From an uncultured Alistipes sp. (lineage in GTDB: Bacteria; Bacteroidota; Bacteroidia; Bacteroidales; Rikenellaceae), in assembly GCA_947591475.1 (NCBI GenBank), contig CANQDE010000002.1:124001-188000 (forward strand): a stretch of 64,000 nt of DNA, in the 5' to 3' direction. A program made the position numbers and the translations under genes. Numbering within the stretch: the stretch's first letter is position 1; each line of letters starts with the position of its first letter. Below are positions 35,990-43,959 of this stretch, piece after piece. The notes beneath the pieces are model-generated. The model was not told the origin of the DNA. It did no database searches and saw only the letters and a program-made list of their open reading frames with translations.

Positions 35990-36231
35990 CGCCTACAAAA
36001 GCAAAATGAGTTTTGGTGCCGCTAACCAAAAACCTCCGCGGGCAGAGGCTTCGGCCCGCAGCCCTTATAAAAGAGCCTTTAAATGCGATGCACGGTCAAT
36101 TCGCTGCTAACGGTTTTGGTCGCTTCCGACCGCTTTCGAGAAAAATGGAGGGCAGCGAAGAAAGCCTTGAAAAGCATAGCAACAATCTAACGCATCGGGA
36201 ACCGCTTTTAAAAGCGGCGCGTTAATAAAAA
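35990..36231 (+). repeat. Dispersed intergenic repeat, family B, copy 4
   Basis: 'CCTCCGCGGGCAGAGGCTTC', 'GGCAGCGAAGAAAGCC', 'AAGCATAGCAACAATCTA', 'GCATCGGGAACC', the loopless hairpin CCGCTTTT-AAAAGCGG (36202-36217) and a GCGCG-TTAATAAAAA end. A further TTAATAAAAA box lies just upstream at 35939-35948. The 35878-36458 gap holds only this, family C copies and the dxs promoter. Confidence 0.75.
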
Positions 36232-36410
36232 ATTTCGTATCTTTGACTGCGTCGAAGATACTTCGTCTCGGCAAAAATGCAAATAAATGAAGCGGATTCC
36301 GCAGCGGAAGCGAAGATAACATGCGAAAGCACTATAACCGTCTACCGCGTTAATAAAAATTTTCGTATCTTTGACTTCGTCGAAGATACTTCGTCTCGGC
36401 AAAAATTGCA
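36222..36410 (+). repeat. Family C repeats, copies 1 and 2 (tandem, promoter-bearing)
   Basis: Two copies begin TTAATAAAAA at 36222 and 36350 and continue 'TTTCGTATCTTTGACT.CGT', 'CGAAGATACTTCGTCTCGGC' and 'AAAAAT(T)GCAAA'. Each contains TATCTTTG, a perfect -7 box, inside a GTATCTT/AAGATAC inverted repeat. Copy 1 also has 'CGCAGCGGAAGCGAAGATAA' and 'CCGTCTACCGCG', shared with copy 3 at 43579-43722. Confidence 0.75.
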
Positions 36411-36417
36411 AACAAGT

Positions 36418-36449
36418 TTGCATTTTTGCACTCGACTTTTGTATCTTTG
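36418..36449 (+). promoter_or_regulatory. Promoter of dxs
   Basis: TTG (36418-36420), a 21-base spacer and TATCTTTG (36442-36449). Transcription would start about 3 bases before the ATG at 36459, so the mRNA is nearly leaderless. The TTG comes from the end of family C copy 2 (GCAAAC-AA-GTTTGC palindrome). Confidence 0.7.
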
Positions 36450-36458
36450 GCTTCTGCA

Positions 36459-38351
36459 ATGGAAGCATTCGCTTACAAATATCTCGAACGCGTAGACTCG
36501 CCCCGCGACCTGAAACAACTGTCGATGGATGAATTGTCCAGCTATTGCGAGGAGCTGCGTCATTACATCATCGAGGAGTGTTCGGTGCATCCGGGCCATC
36601 TGGCGTCGAGCCTCGGCACGGTGGAACTGGCTGCCGCACTGCACTATGTGTTCGATACGCCCGATGATAAAATCGTCTGGGACGTCGGCCACCAGACCTA
36701 TGCCCACAAAATCATCACGGGACGTCGCGAAGCGTTCCGGACGAAGCGGCAGCTGGGCGGAATTAGTGGCTTCCCGCGCATGGACGAAAGCGAATACGAT
36801 GCGTTCGGCGGCGGACATGCTTCGGTGTCGATTTCGGCCGCTTTCGGGATGGCCAAAGCCGCTGAGCTGCGCGGCGAGAAGCGGCAGGTCGTGGCAGTCA
36901 TCGGCGACGGCTCGATGACGGGCGGTTTGGCTTTCGAGGGGCTGAACAATGCCGGCGCCTCGAAACATACCGATCTGCTGGTGATTCTCAACGACAACAA
37001 CATGGCGATCGACCAAGCGACCGGCGCGCTGAAAAATTATCTGTTGAAAATTTCGACCTCGGTTCGCTACAACCGTTTCAAACGGCGGATTTGGGGCCTT
37101 TTGTCGCATACGCCTCGGCTGTTGCATCTGTGCCGGAAAACTTGGAACGGCATCAAGCAGGGGCTGCTCAATAATTCCAATCTCTTCGAAAGTCTCAATT
37201 TCCGCTATTTCGGTCCGGTCGACGGGCACAATCTGCCCGATTTGGTGCGGACGCTGCGGGCTTTGCGCGACATCGAGGGGCCCAAGCTGTTGCATGTGAT
37301 GACCGTGAAGGGCAAGGGCTTCCGACCAGCCGAAGCCGACCAGTCGGTGTGGCATGCCCCGGGCCGCTTCAATCCCGATACGGGTGAGCGCATCGGCTCG
37401 AAAGGATGCGCCGATCGCTATCAGGATGTTTTCGGCCAAACGCTGCTCGATTTGGCTCGCCTCGATGAACGGGTCGTCGGCGTTACGCCCGCCATGCCGT
37501 CGGGTTGTTCGATGAACATTCTGATGCGCGAGATGCCGGCCCGCTGTTTCGATGTCGGAATCGCCGAAGAACATGCCGTAACCTTCTCCGCCGGACTGGC
37601 GGCTGCCGGCATGCGTCCGTTCTGCAATATCTATTCGTCGTTCATGCAACGTGCCTATGATAATGTGATTCACGACGTTGCAATCCAGCATCTGCCGGTC
37701 GTGCTGTGTCTCGACCGCAGCGGATTGGTGGGCGAGGACGGCGTAACGCATCACGGCGTTTTCGATATGGCCGCTTTCGGGGCGGTTCCCGGGCTGACCA
37801 TCGCCGCGCCGATGGATGAACTCGAATTGCGCAATCTAATGTACACGGCTTTGCAATCGGACCGGCCGTTCGTGTTGCGTTATCCGCGCGGGAGCGGGGC
37901 CGGCGTCGAGTGGCGCGATCGACCGTTCGAGCAGTTGCCGGTCGGTCGCGGACGGTGTTTGCGCGAGGGCACCGGAGTGGCATTGCTGACGGTCGGAACG
38001 ACCGGCCATGCGGGAGCGCGGGCCGTCGAACGGGCTGTTGCGGCCGGAGTCGATGCGGCGCACTACGATTTGCGGTATGTGAAGCCGCTGGACGAGGCGT
38101 TGTTAGAGGAGGTGGGCCGCAGATTCCGACGGGTGGTAACGGTCGAGGATGGTTGTCTGCGCGGCGGGGTCGGCGAGGCCGTGGCAGCGTGGTTCAACCG
38201 GCAAGGATATATCGTAGCGGTCGATTCATTAGGAATCGGCGACGAATGGGTTTCGCACGGTACGCCGGCGCAGTTGCAGGCGCTTTGCGGTTACGATGAG
38301 GAGGCGATTTTCGGGGCATTGACGAAGGCGGCCGGCACGACGGCCGGTTAA
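36459..38351 (+). CDS. dxs: 1-deoxy-D-xylulose-5-phosphate synthase
   Basis: DXS condenses pyruvate and glyceraldehyde 3-phosphate with thiamine diphosphate, opening the MEP isoprenoid pathway. The 630-aa protein has 'GHLASSLGTVELAAALHYVFD', 'WDVGHQTYAHKI', the ThDP motif 'VIGDGSMTGGLAFEGLNNAG', 'GIAEEHAVTFSAGLAAAG' and the C-terminal transketolase fold. I start at MEAFAYKYLE, just after the promoter. Its TAA stop is the first half of a TTAATAA repeat box. Confidence 0.97.
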   Translation: MEAFAYKYLERVDSPRDLKQLSMDELSSYCEELRHYIIEECSVHPGHLASSLGTVELAAALHYVFDTPDDKIVWDVGHQTYAHKIITGRREAFRTKRQLGGISGFPRMDESEYDAFGGGHASVSISAAFGMAKAAELRGEKRQVVAVIGDGSMTGGLAFEGLNNAGASKHTDLLVILNDNNMAIDQATGALKNYLLKISTSVRYNRFKRRIWGLLSHTPRLLHLCRKTWNGIKQGLLNNSNLFESLNFRYFGPVDGHNLPDLVRTLRALRDIEGPKLLHVMTVKGKGFRPAEADQSVWHAPGRFNPDTGERIGSKGCADRYQDVFGQTLLDLARLDERVVGVTPAMPSGCSMNILMREMPARCFDVGIAEEHAVTFSAGLAAAGMRPFCNIYSSFMQRAYDNVIHDVAIQHLPVVLCLDRSGLVGEDGVTHHGVFDMAAFGAVPGLTIAAPMDELELRNLMYTALQSDRPFVLRYPRGSGAGVEWRDRPFEQLPVGRGRCLREGTGVALLTVGTTGHAGARAVERAVAAGVDAAHYDLRYVKPLDEALLEEVGRRFRRVVTVEDGCLRGGVGEAVAAWFNRQGYIVAVDSLGIGDEWVSHGTPAQLQALCGYDEEAIFGALTKAAGTTAG

Positions 38352-38448
38352 TAAATAGACGGTCATTAGCAGGACGACCGGTTAATAAAAAAGCAGTTCG
38401 GGTGGACTGCGAACATACGAGCTTAAAGCGCATCGACTGGACTTTCTT

Positions 38449-38570
38449 ACCGGAGAAACTTGGCGGTTTTTTGAAGAAGTGAAGAAAAGTGGCAAGGTTG
38501 ATGCCCATGTTGTTTCGGCGTGGGCATTTCGCACAATCTTTCTTCACGGGTACGCCAAGACCTTCTCGGT
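38449..38570. repeat. Long imperfect inverted repeat / possible structured RNA
   Basis: Nested stems: ACCG(g)AGAA (38449-38457) with TTCTCGGT (38563-38570); CTTGGCG (38459-38465) with CGCCAAG (38553-38559); GTGAAGAAA (38479-38487) with TTTCTTCAC (38539-38547); TGCCCA (38502-38507) with TGGGCA (38521-38526). Transcript strand is unclear because no consensus promoter is visible on either side. It ends 63 bases before the HTH gene. Confidence 0.5.
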
Positions 38571-38633
38571 AGATTAGGTGATTTGTCTGCGCCTTTTATG
38601 TCTCGATACGGAAGGGAGGAACAACGTGGCAGC

Positions 38634-38876
38634 ATGAAAAACATCGGTTCGTTAATTAAGGAGGAGTTCGAACGGCAGGGGCATAGCATCGGATGGCTTT
38701 CGCGACGCTTGGCGTGCGATCGGTCGAACGTCTATCGGTTGTTTCAGCGCGATAGCATCGATATTCTGACGTTGAAACGTCTTTGCCGGATTCTCGACCA
38801 CGATTTTTTCAACGATTTGTCGCTCGAATTGCAGCAGGAGAAAGCGCGTTCGGTCGTTCCCGTCGAACGGGATTAG
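38634..38876 (+). CDS. Small HTH (XRE-like) DNA-binding protein
   Basis: I start at MKNIGSLIKEEFERQG; upstream codons run into the inverted repeat. The 80-aa protein is essentially one HTH: 'HSIGWLSRRLACDRSNVYRLFQRDSIDILTLKRLCRILDHDFF', a Cro/CI-like pattern. It probably binds DNA as a dimer. Single-domain proteins of this kind are frequent in Bacteroidota; the target is unknown. A palindromic terminator follows. Confidence 0.75.
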   Translation: MKNIGSLIKEEFERQGHSIGWLSRRLACDRSNVYRLFQRDSIDILTLKRLCRILDHDFFNDLSLELQQEKARSVVPVERD

Positions 38877-38940
38877 GGGCGTTGCGTTCGGATTGCTACG
38901 AAACGAATCGTTCGGGTGCGTGCAGCCGGGTTGCGGGAAA

Positions 38941-38976
38941 ACGTAGAGGCCGCTCCTTGCAAGGAGCGGCCTCTAC
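38941..38976. terminator. Perfect 36-bp palindromic bidirectional terminator
   Basis: CGTAGAGGCCGCTCCTTG is followed by its exact complement in reverse. It is A-rich downstream on the plus strand and ends both the HTH gene and the minus-strand lipoprotein gene. Confidence 0.85.
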
Positions 38977-38993
38977 GGCAAAAATCATCGAAG

Positions 38994-39569
38994 TTATTTT
39001 TTCTTTGTTACTTTGAATTTTAGCTCGTTGACCAGCGGGACCGGTGTTGCGGCGCCGCTCATTTGGAGTTGCGTCGTTTTGAGCGTGAAAGTCAGCGCGC
39101 CGCTCTTTTCGTAGCGAAGCGCATTGGGCGATTCGATCTGAATCTTTGCGAGTTCCTCTCCGCTGCGGAGGATGATGGACAGTACGGGAGTCGTCAGCGG
39201 AGCCGTGAACGCGGTGTTATCGGCGGTCGGCGTTCCGATGGTCGCTTCGTAGGCGATGGTACCGAGCATCGCTTCGACACTTCCTGCCATCTCTTCGCCG
39301 AGCAATGCTCGAATAAGGGTCGTCGCCGGAAAATTGGGAATGACTACCTTGCCATTTTCGACTTTCAGCTCGATGGCGACGTTCGTTTCCGGCTTCGGAG
39401 CGGGATTGAGGTTGCTCGGCGACGGGGTGAAGTCGAAGGTGCCCGAGTAGGAACCTGTCAGGTCGGCGAGCGTCAAGGCCCGATCGTCGTCATCGTCGCT
39501 ACATGCGGCGAACAACAGGGTCGAAAGCAGCGTCGCTGCCAAGACCGTCTTTCTGAACATTTTTTTCAT
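38994..39569 (-). CDS. DUF4840-type lipoprotein
   Basis: I start at MKKMFRKTVLAATLLSTLLFAACSDDDDD: signal peptide, lipobox FAAC and an acidic Asp run that marks surface export in Bacteroidota. The 191-aa protein continues 'ALTLADLTGSYSGTFDFTPSPS' and a beta-rich domain as in DUF4840 lipoproteins. Function is unknown. It is a single-gene unit. Confidence 0.75.
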   Translation of the reverse strand: MKKMFRKTVLAATLLSTLLFAACSDDDDDRALTLADLTGSYSGTFDFTPSPSNLNPAPKPETNVAIELKVENGKVVIPNFPATTLIRALLGEEMAGSVEAMLGTIAYEATIGTPTADNTAFTAPLTTPVLSIILRSGEELAKIQIESPNALRYEKSGALTFTLKTTQLQMSGAATPVPLVNELKFKVTKKK

Positions 39570-39714
39570 GGCTTTCTTCGATTGAAGGTTTGATTCGAAA
39601 ACAAACGTAAAATCCCACTCCCGAATTTCCAAATCAATTCAACGAAGCGCCGGATTTCGCCGACCGACAGGCGATTTTCCCGTATGGGCCTTATGCGACG
39701 TTCGGACCGATGGA

Positions 39715-39750
39715 ATAAAAAGCGGGCCCGACCGCAAAGACCGGGCCCGC
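39715..39750 (-). terminator. Intrinsic terminator of gdhA
   Basis: GCGGGCCCG (39722-39730) pairs with CGGGCCCGC (39742-39750); on the minus strand a run of T follows. It lies 20 bases after the gdhA stop. Confidence 0.85.
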
Positions 39751-39770
39751 ACATCGCGAAACGTCGCAAT

Positions 39771-41108
39771 TTACAGGACGCCCTGTTCGACCATCGATTT
39801 GGCCACCTTCATGAAGCCTGCGATGTTGGCACCCTTCATGTAGTTGATGTAGCCGTTCGGCTCGGTGCCGTATTCGAGGCACGCCGTGTGGATCGACGAC
39901 ATGATCTGATGCAGCTTCGCATCGACCTCTTCGGCCGTCCAGTTGAGTTTTTGGGCATTCTGCGTCATTTCGAGGCCCGACGTAGCCACGCCGCCGGCAT
40001 TCACCGCCTTGCCCGGGCCGTAAGGAATTTTGGCCGCGATGAAAGCGTCGATCGCTTCCGGACGGCAACCCATGTTCGATACTTCGGCCACGATTTTGAC
40101 CCCGTTGGCCAACAGATGTTTGGCATCTTCACCGTCCAGCTCGTTCTGCGTGGCGCATGGCATGGCGATGTCCACCTTGACCTCCCACGGTTTGCGGCCG
40201 GCGACGAACTTCGACCCCGGGAATTTGTCGGCATAGGGAGCCACGACGTCGTTGTTCGAAGCGCGGAGCTCCAACATGTAGGCGATTTTTTCGGCGTTGA
40301 GACCATCGGCATCATAGATATATCCGTCAGGGCCCGAAATCGTTACGACTTTGGCGCCCAATTCGGTCGCTTTGGTTGCCGCGCCCCAAGCCACGTTGCC
40401 GAAGCCCGAGATGGCGATGGTCTTGCCTTTGATTTCCATGCCGGCCGTTTCGAGCATCTGGCGCAGGAAGTAGACGGCGCCGAAGCCCGTAGCCTCGGGA
40501 CGAATCAACGAGCCGCCGTAGGTCATGCCCTTGCCGGTCAGCACGCCCGTATTCTCGCGGGCCAGTTTGCGATACATGCCGTAGAGGTAGCCGATTTCGC
40601 GACCGCCGACGCCGATGTCGCCCGCCGGAACGTCGGTCTCAGGGCCGATGTGGCGCCACAGTTCGGTCATGAAGGCTTGGCAGAAACGCATCACCTCACG
40701 ATCGGATTTGCCTTTGGGATTGAAGTCCGAACCGCCCTTCGCCCCACCCATCGGCAGCGTCGTGAGCGCATTCTTGAAAATCTGCTCGAACCCGAGGAAT
40801 TTCAGAATCGAGGGGTTCACCGAGGGGTGGAAACGCAGCCCGCCTTTGTAGGGGCCGATGGCGTTGTTGAACTGGAACCGGTAGCCGGTGTTGACCTGTA
40901 CGTCGCCGCGGTCGTCCACCCAGACCACCTTGAAGGTGAAGCTGCGATCGGGCTCGACGATCCGTTCGGCGATGCGGTTGGCTTCGAATTCGGGGTGGCG
41001 GTTGTACGCCTCCTCGACGGTCATCAATACCTCACGAACGGCTTGGAGGTATTCGCTCTCACCCGGATGCCGGCGTTCTAGGTCGGCCATCAATTTTTCG
41101 ACATTCAT
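39771..41108 (-). CDS. gdhA: NADP-type glutamate dehydrogenase
   Basis: The enzyme makes glutamate from 2-oxoglutarate, ammonia and NADPH. The 445-aa protein has 'GYRFQFNNAIGPYKGGLRFHPSVN' and 'LPMGGAKGGSDFNPKGKSD' (catalytic Lys and Asp region), the 'MTYGGSLIRPEATGFG' segment, and a Rossmann motif 'GKTIAISGFGNVAWGAATKA'. Length and motifs fit the hexameric bacterial NADP form. The nearest perfect promoter is about 290 bases upstream, leaving a long leader containing a GC-rich repeat. Confidence 0.96.
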   Translation of the reverse strand: MNVEKLMADLERRHPGESEYLQAVREVLMTVEEAYNRHPEFEANRIAERIVEPDRSFTFKVVWVDDRGDVQVNTGYRFQFNNAIGPYKGGLRFHPSVNPSILKFLGFEQIFKNALTTLPMGGAKGGSDFNPKGKSDREVMRFCQAFMTELWRHIGPETDVPAGDIGVGGREIGYLYGMYRKLARENTGVLTGKGMTYGGSLIRPEATGFGAVYFLRQMLETAGMEIKGKTIAISGFGNVAWGAATKATELGAKVVTISGPDGYIYDADGLNAEKIAYMLELRASNNDVVAPYADKFPGSKFVAGRKPWEVKVDIAMPCATQNELDGEDAKHLLANGVKIVAEVSNMGCRPEAIDAFIAAKIPYGPGKAVNAGGVATSGLEMTQNAQKLNWTAEEVDAKLHQIMSSIHTACLEYGTEPNGYINYMKGANIAGFMKVAKSMVEQGVL

Positions 41109-41179
41109 AACAGCAGTTTTATTAGTTGGTTTTTATGCTTTTAGAAAGTATACGCTTTCGGTTCGTTGCTTATTCAGGC

Positions 41180-41290
41180 TCTTGTTTGCGGTTCATCGGA
41201 GCCGCGCGAGCCGCGACCTCGGCGGACGAAGGCCTGCCCTGCTCCTCTCGCAGGCCGCGTCCCACATTTTTTATTAACAGGTCGGTTCGT
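41180..41290. repeat. GC-rich repeat fragment related to family B plus TTAATAAAAA box
   Basis: Contains 'GCCGCGCGAGCCGCGACCTC', 'CTCGCAGGCCGCGTCCC' and an inverted TTAATAAAAAA box at 41263-41272 followed by CAGGTCGG. It lies in the gdhA leader; similar GC modules occur at 43757-43860. The rest of the 41109-41541 gap holds only the promoter. Confidence 0.45.
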
Positions 41291-41407
41291 ATCGCACGGT
41301 CATCGTCAGTCGGTTCATCTCGCGCAGTTATCGTCGGCCGGTCGTCGTCTGCGGACGGTTCCGATCAACAAATTGCGAATCGTTTCCGTCAGCGACATCC
41401 GACTATA

Positions 41408-41437
41408 CAAATATAAACAAACGATTCCGATTTACAA
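41408..41437 (-). promoter_or_regulatory. Consensus promoter upstream of gdhA
   Basis: Minus-strand TTG (41437-41435), exact 19-base spacer, TATATTTG (41415-41408). It would start near 41401, giving gdhA a leader of ~290 bases. Confidence 0.7.
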
Positions 41438-41541
41438 ACGATTTTTTCGAAAGTCGCCTAATTTAATAGCTTTTCATAGGATATGCCGATTCGTCAGCTG
41501 GCGAACTGCCAGCCGGAACGAATGCCAGTCGTCGGTAGCTG

Positions 41542-42030
41542 CTAATCGCGGCGATAAATATGCACCCAGCTTTCTCCGTCGCCGTAGTCCTCGAAAAACA
41601 CGAAAAGCGTATCGTTCAATTCGATAAAGGCGCCGTTCTCAAATTCCGAATCACCGTCTGTCAAGATGAGGCGATTTCCCTCCAACGACCAATCGTACCG
41701 ATGTCGTTTCCCGACCTGTTCGTCTTTATAAGGGGTATCGACACACGTTCCATCCGCTGTAAAAGTCCACGTCCAGTAGTAATTCCCCGATTTAGCGACC
41801 GGAAATTCGTAACGCCAGGTTTGCATCTTGTCGGAAAGGTATGCGTGGCCTCGCTGTTCAGCGATGCACCAAGTGCCGATCAGTCGGGCGGGATCAGGTT
41901 TCCAATTGCGTAGGGAATCTTCGAGACGGTCATAGCGATTGAATCGTTCGAATCGGCCGTGGAACAAAAAGTAGAGGAGGCTGGCCACCAGCACCGCTGC
42001 AACTACAGACGGAAGATGCCTGAATTTCAT
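41542..42030 (-). CDS. Membrane-anchored lipocalin-like protein
   Basis: I start at MKFRHLPSVVAAVLVASLLYFLF, an N-terminal membrane anchor without a lipobox. The 162-aa protein then has 'ARLIGTWCIAEQRGHAY' (GTW motif of lipocalin-like barrels) and alternating beta strands to 'ESWVHIYRRD'. It is not closely similar to the 16376-16825 lipoprotein in sequence but shares the GTW barrel layout and, like it, lies just downstream of a copy of the structured RNA with no TAnnTTTG of its own. Confidence 0.65.
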   Translation of the reverse strand: MKFRHLPSVVAAVLVASLLYFLFHGRFERFNRYDRLEDSLRNWKPDPARLIGTWCIAEQRGHAYLSDKMQTWRYEFPVAKSGNYYWTWTFTADGTCVDTPYKDEQVGKRHRYDWSLEGNRLILTDGDSEFENGAFIELNDTLFVFFEDYGDGESWVHIYRRD

Positions 42031-42081
42031 AATCGGATGGGCTTTCGCTTGTCGCTCGGCCCCTGCACGACGAATGTTTAC

Positions 42082-42282
42082 AAAAAGAAAGCGTGGTGCC
42101 GAAAACTTATTCAATAAGCGCAGGTCGTAGGATACCCCAATCGATCAAATAAGTTGCAGCTCCCACGCCCATGCCCTATGAGTAGAGCATTGACGCGGTA
42201 AGGCAGCTTATTTTCTCGATTGTCGAATTTCCTACGTTCGCACTTAGAAAATAAACTTACACTTTCCGTGTAATCAATATGT
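42082..42282 (-). ncRNA. Structured RNA, copy 2 (6S-like rod or cis leader)
   Basis: A ~200-nt transcript starts from a perfect promoter. The first ~25 bases are nearly identical to copy 1 (GATTACACGGAAAGTGTA), as is the 3' GCGGCACCACGCTTTC-type end. Stems match copy 1 in place with different bases: AAGTGCG/TGCGCTT with two G-U pairs (42239-42245 with 42116-42122), CGTAGGA/TCCTACG (42230-42236 with 42126-42132), CAATCGA/TCGATTG (42216-42222 with 42138-42144), and a terminal GAAAG/CTTTC. This is covariation, so the fold is under selection. Confidence 0.7.
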
Positions 42283-42287
42283 CAGTA

Positions 42288-42317
42288 CAAAAGTAGCCTT
42301 TTTTGCGGAAAATACAA
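42288..42317 (-). promoter_or_regulatory. Promoter of structured RNA copy 2
   Basis: Minus-strand TTG (42317-42315), exact 19-base spacer, TACTTTTG (42295-42288). Spacer is identical to copy 1 except at the first bases. Confidence 0.85.
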
Positions 42318-42321
42318 AAAA

Positions 42322-42478
42322 CGGTCGGCAGCGAAGAAAACCTTAATAAACATATGCAGGCTCCATCGCATAAGGAACGCCTTCTAAAAGGCGCGGGACG
42401 AAGACTGCGGAGGACGCCAAGAGCGAGCCTCCGCCTGCGGAGGCTTCGGCCCGCGCGGCTCGAAGAGCCGCACTAATA
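42322..42478 (+). repeat. Dispersed intergenic repeat, family B, copy 5 (modules in swapped order)
   Basis: 'GGTCGGCAGCGAAGAAAACC', 'GCATAAGGAACG', terminal hairpin CGCCTT-CTAA-AAGGCG (42378-42393), then 'GGGACGAAGACTGCGGAGGA' and GC hairpins CCTCCGCCTGCGGAGG and GCGGCTC-GAA-GAGCCGC. The GC part follows rather than precedes the hairpin part. Both structured-RNA copies have a family B repeat directly upstream. Confidence 0.75.
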
Positions 42479-42527
42479 AAGCCCAAATATCCGTCTGAAC
42501 ACCGAATTTATACGGAAGCAGGCAGCG

Positions 42528-43556
42528 TCAGAGGTGTCCCTCTTCGGCGAATTCGCGCACCGAACGGATGTAGTGTTCGATGGTCTCCTCCATCGACACG
42601 AACGACTTGCCGCCGGCCGCGTTCTTATGACCGCCTCCGTTGAAGTATTTGCGGGCGAAAAGGTTGACGTCGACGTCGGCTCGCGACCGCAACGACACGC
42701 GGATGAACTTGTGATGGGCGAGGAACATCGCCGACATCTTGACTTTCTTAATCGTCAATGGATAATTAACAAATCCTTCGCTATCGCCCTGCTGGAAACG
42801 GTATCGGCGCATTTCGTCCTCCAACAGCGACATGTAGGCCGCTTTGCCCTTTTCGAGGGTCTTCATCTTGCGGTGGATGACGTAGCCGAACAAGCGGGCG
42901 CGTCCCTCGGTGTAGGAGTTGTAGACGCTGTTGTGGATTTCGGGGATGCGAATGCCCCGTTCGATCAACGTAGCCACGGCGCGGAATAATTCGGGCGTGA
43001 GGAACGAATAGGCGAAGTTGCCCGTATCGGTCATGATGCCCACGTAGAGCAGTTCGGCCATCTCCTTGGTGATGGCTTGCGTGTCCCACAGCGCCTCGAT
43101 CAACGAATAGACGATGAAACAGGTGCTCGAACTGTCGGGGAACGACAATTCGAGGTCGAACTCCGGCCCGGGCGACAAATGATGGTCGATGAGTACCCGT
43201 TCGGCCGTGGTGTTGGAGGCGAGCGTTTCGCTCAGATTCTCCAATCGGGACAGGGTATTGAAATCGAGGCAATGGATTTGGTCGGCTTCGGCAATGGCGC
43301 GGGCGGCGCGTCCTTCCTCGTCGGTGCGGTAGATGATGACCTCGTCGATGCCCGTCATCCAGTCGAGAAAGTAGGGGTATTTGTTCGGTACGATGCAGGT
43401 TACGACGTGTCCCTGCCTGCGCAGAATCGTGGCCCAAGTAAGCGAAGAGCCGATGGCATCGCCATCGGGATTGGTGTGCGAGACGATGACGATATGTTGC
43501 CGGGGCCGGTCGATCAGAGCACGCAGGGCCTCCGTTTGCTCTTGCTGAAGATTCAT
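42528..43556 (-). CDS. nrnA: NrnA-type DHH/DHHA1 phosphoesterase (oligoribonuclease / pAp phosphatase)
   Basis: The 342-aa cytoplasmic protein has the DHH-domain motifs 'VSHTNPDGDAIGSSL', 'HCLDFNTLSRL', 'VLIDHHLSPG' and 'GIMTDTGNFAYS', and the DHHA1 motif 'YFNGGGHKNAAGG'. NrnA proteins degrade short RNA oligomers and 3'-phosphoadenosine 5'-phosphate with Mn2+. It stands alone; its -7 box TATCTTTG (43586-43579) is the end of a family C repeat. Confidence 0.92.
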   Translation of the reverse strand: MNLQQEQTEALRALIDRPRQHIVIVSHTNPDGDAIGSSLTWATILRRQGHVVTCIVPNKYPYFLDWMTGIDEVIIYRTDEEGRAARAIAEADQIHCLDFNTLSRLENLSETLASNTTAERVLIDHHLSPGPEFDLELSFPDSSSTCFIVYSLIEALWDTQAITKEMAELLYVGIMTDTGNFAYSFLTPELFRAVATLIERGIRIPEIHNSVYNSYTEGRARLFGYVIHRKMKTLEKGKAAYMSLLEDEMRRYRFQQGDSEGFVNYPLTIKKVKMSAMFLAHHKFIRVSLRSRADVDVNLFARKYFNGGGHKNAAGGKSFVSMEETIEHYIRSVREFAEEGHL

Positions 43557-43578
43557 ACGGGCGGAATTGTCAATGGGA

Positions 43579-43722
43579 CAAAGATACGAATTTTTTTATT
43601 AGCGCGGTAGACGGTCGTCTTGCTTTCGACCGTTATCTTCGCTTCCGCTGCGAAATCTGCTTAAATTATTTGCAATTTTTGCCGAGACGGAATATCTCCG
43701 GCGCGACCATAGATACGAAAAA
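43579..43722 (-). repeat. Family C repeat, copy 3 (inverted), carrying the nrnA -7 box
   Basis: Read on the minus strand: 'TTTTTCGTATCTATGG', 'CCGTCTCGGCAAAAATTGC', 'CGCAGCGGAAGCGAAGATAA', 'ACCGTCTACCGCGCTAATAA' and 'ATTCGTATCTTTG', the same order as copies 1-2 at 36222-36410. Its final TATCTTTG ends 23 bases before the nrnA ATG. Confidence 0.75.
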
Positions 43723-43756
43723 GCTGAGCGTAAAAAATTTTTTAGGGAAATAGGTG

Positions 43757-43862
43757 TTTTAGTCTTGCAGATTGCGGGACGCGGCCTGCGAGGGGAGCAT
43801 TAGCGAGCCGCGCCCGCCGAGGCTGCGGCTCGCGCGGCTCTTGAGAGCCGCAAGTAATTGCC
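43757..43862. repeat. GC-rich repeat module, partial family B
   Basis: 'GCGGGACGCGGCCTGCGAGG', 'CGCGCCCGCCGAGGCTGCGG' and a GCGGCTC-TT-GAGAGCCGC hairpin. It resembles the GC half of family B and the 41180-41290 fragment. Confidence 0.5.
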
Positions 43863-43922
43863 TGAATAAGTAACAATCCGAAAATGGATATTTCGTTGAA
43901 AAATAGTAAAAAACGAAAATAA

Positions 43923-43953
43923 TTGCATATTCCTGCTTTTTTGATTACCTTTG
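43923..43953 (+). promoter_or_regulatory. Promoter of rplY-pth
   Basis: TTG (43923-43925), 20-base spacer and TACCTTTG (43946-43953). It predicts a start near 43960. Confidence 0.8.
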
Positions 43954-43959
43954 ATGCCG

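Noticed and set aside
38449..38570. Inverted repeat as a 4.5S/SRP RNA gene
   Set aside because: The conserved SRP domain IV sequence and a promoter are absent.
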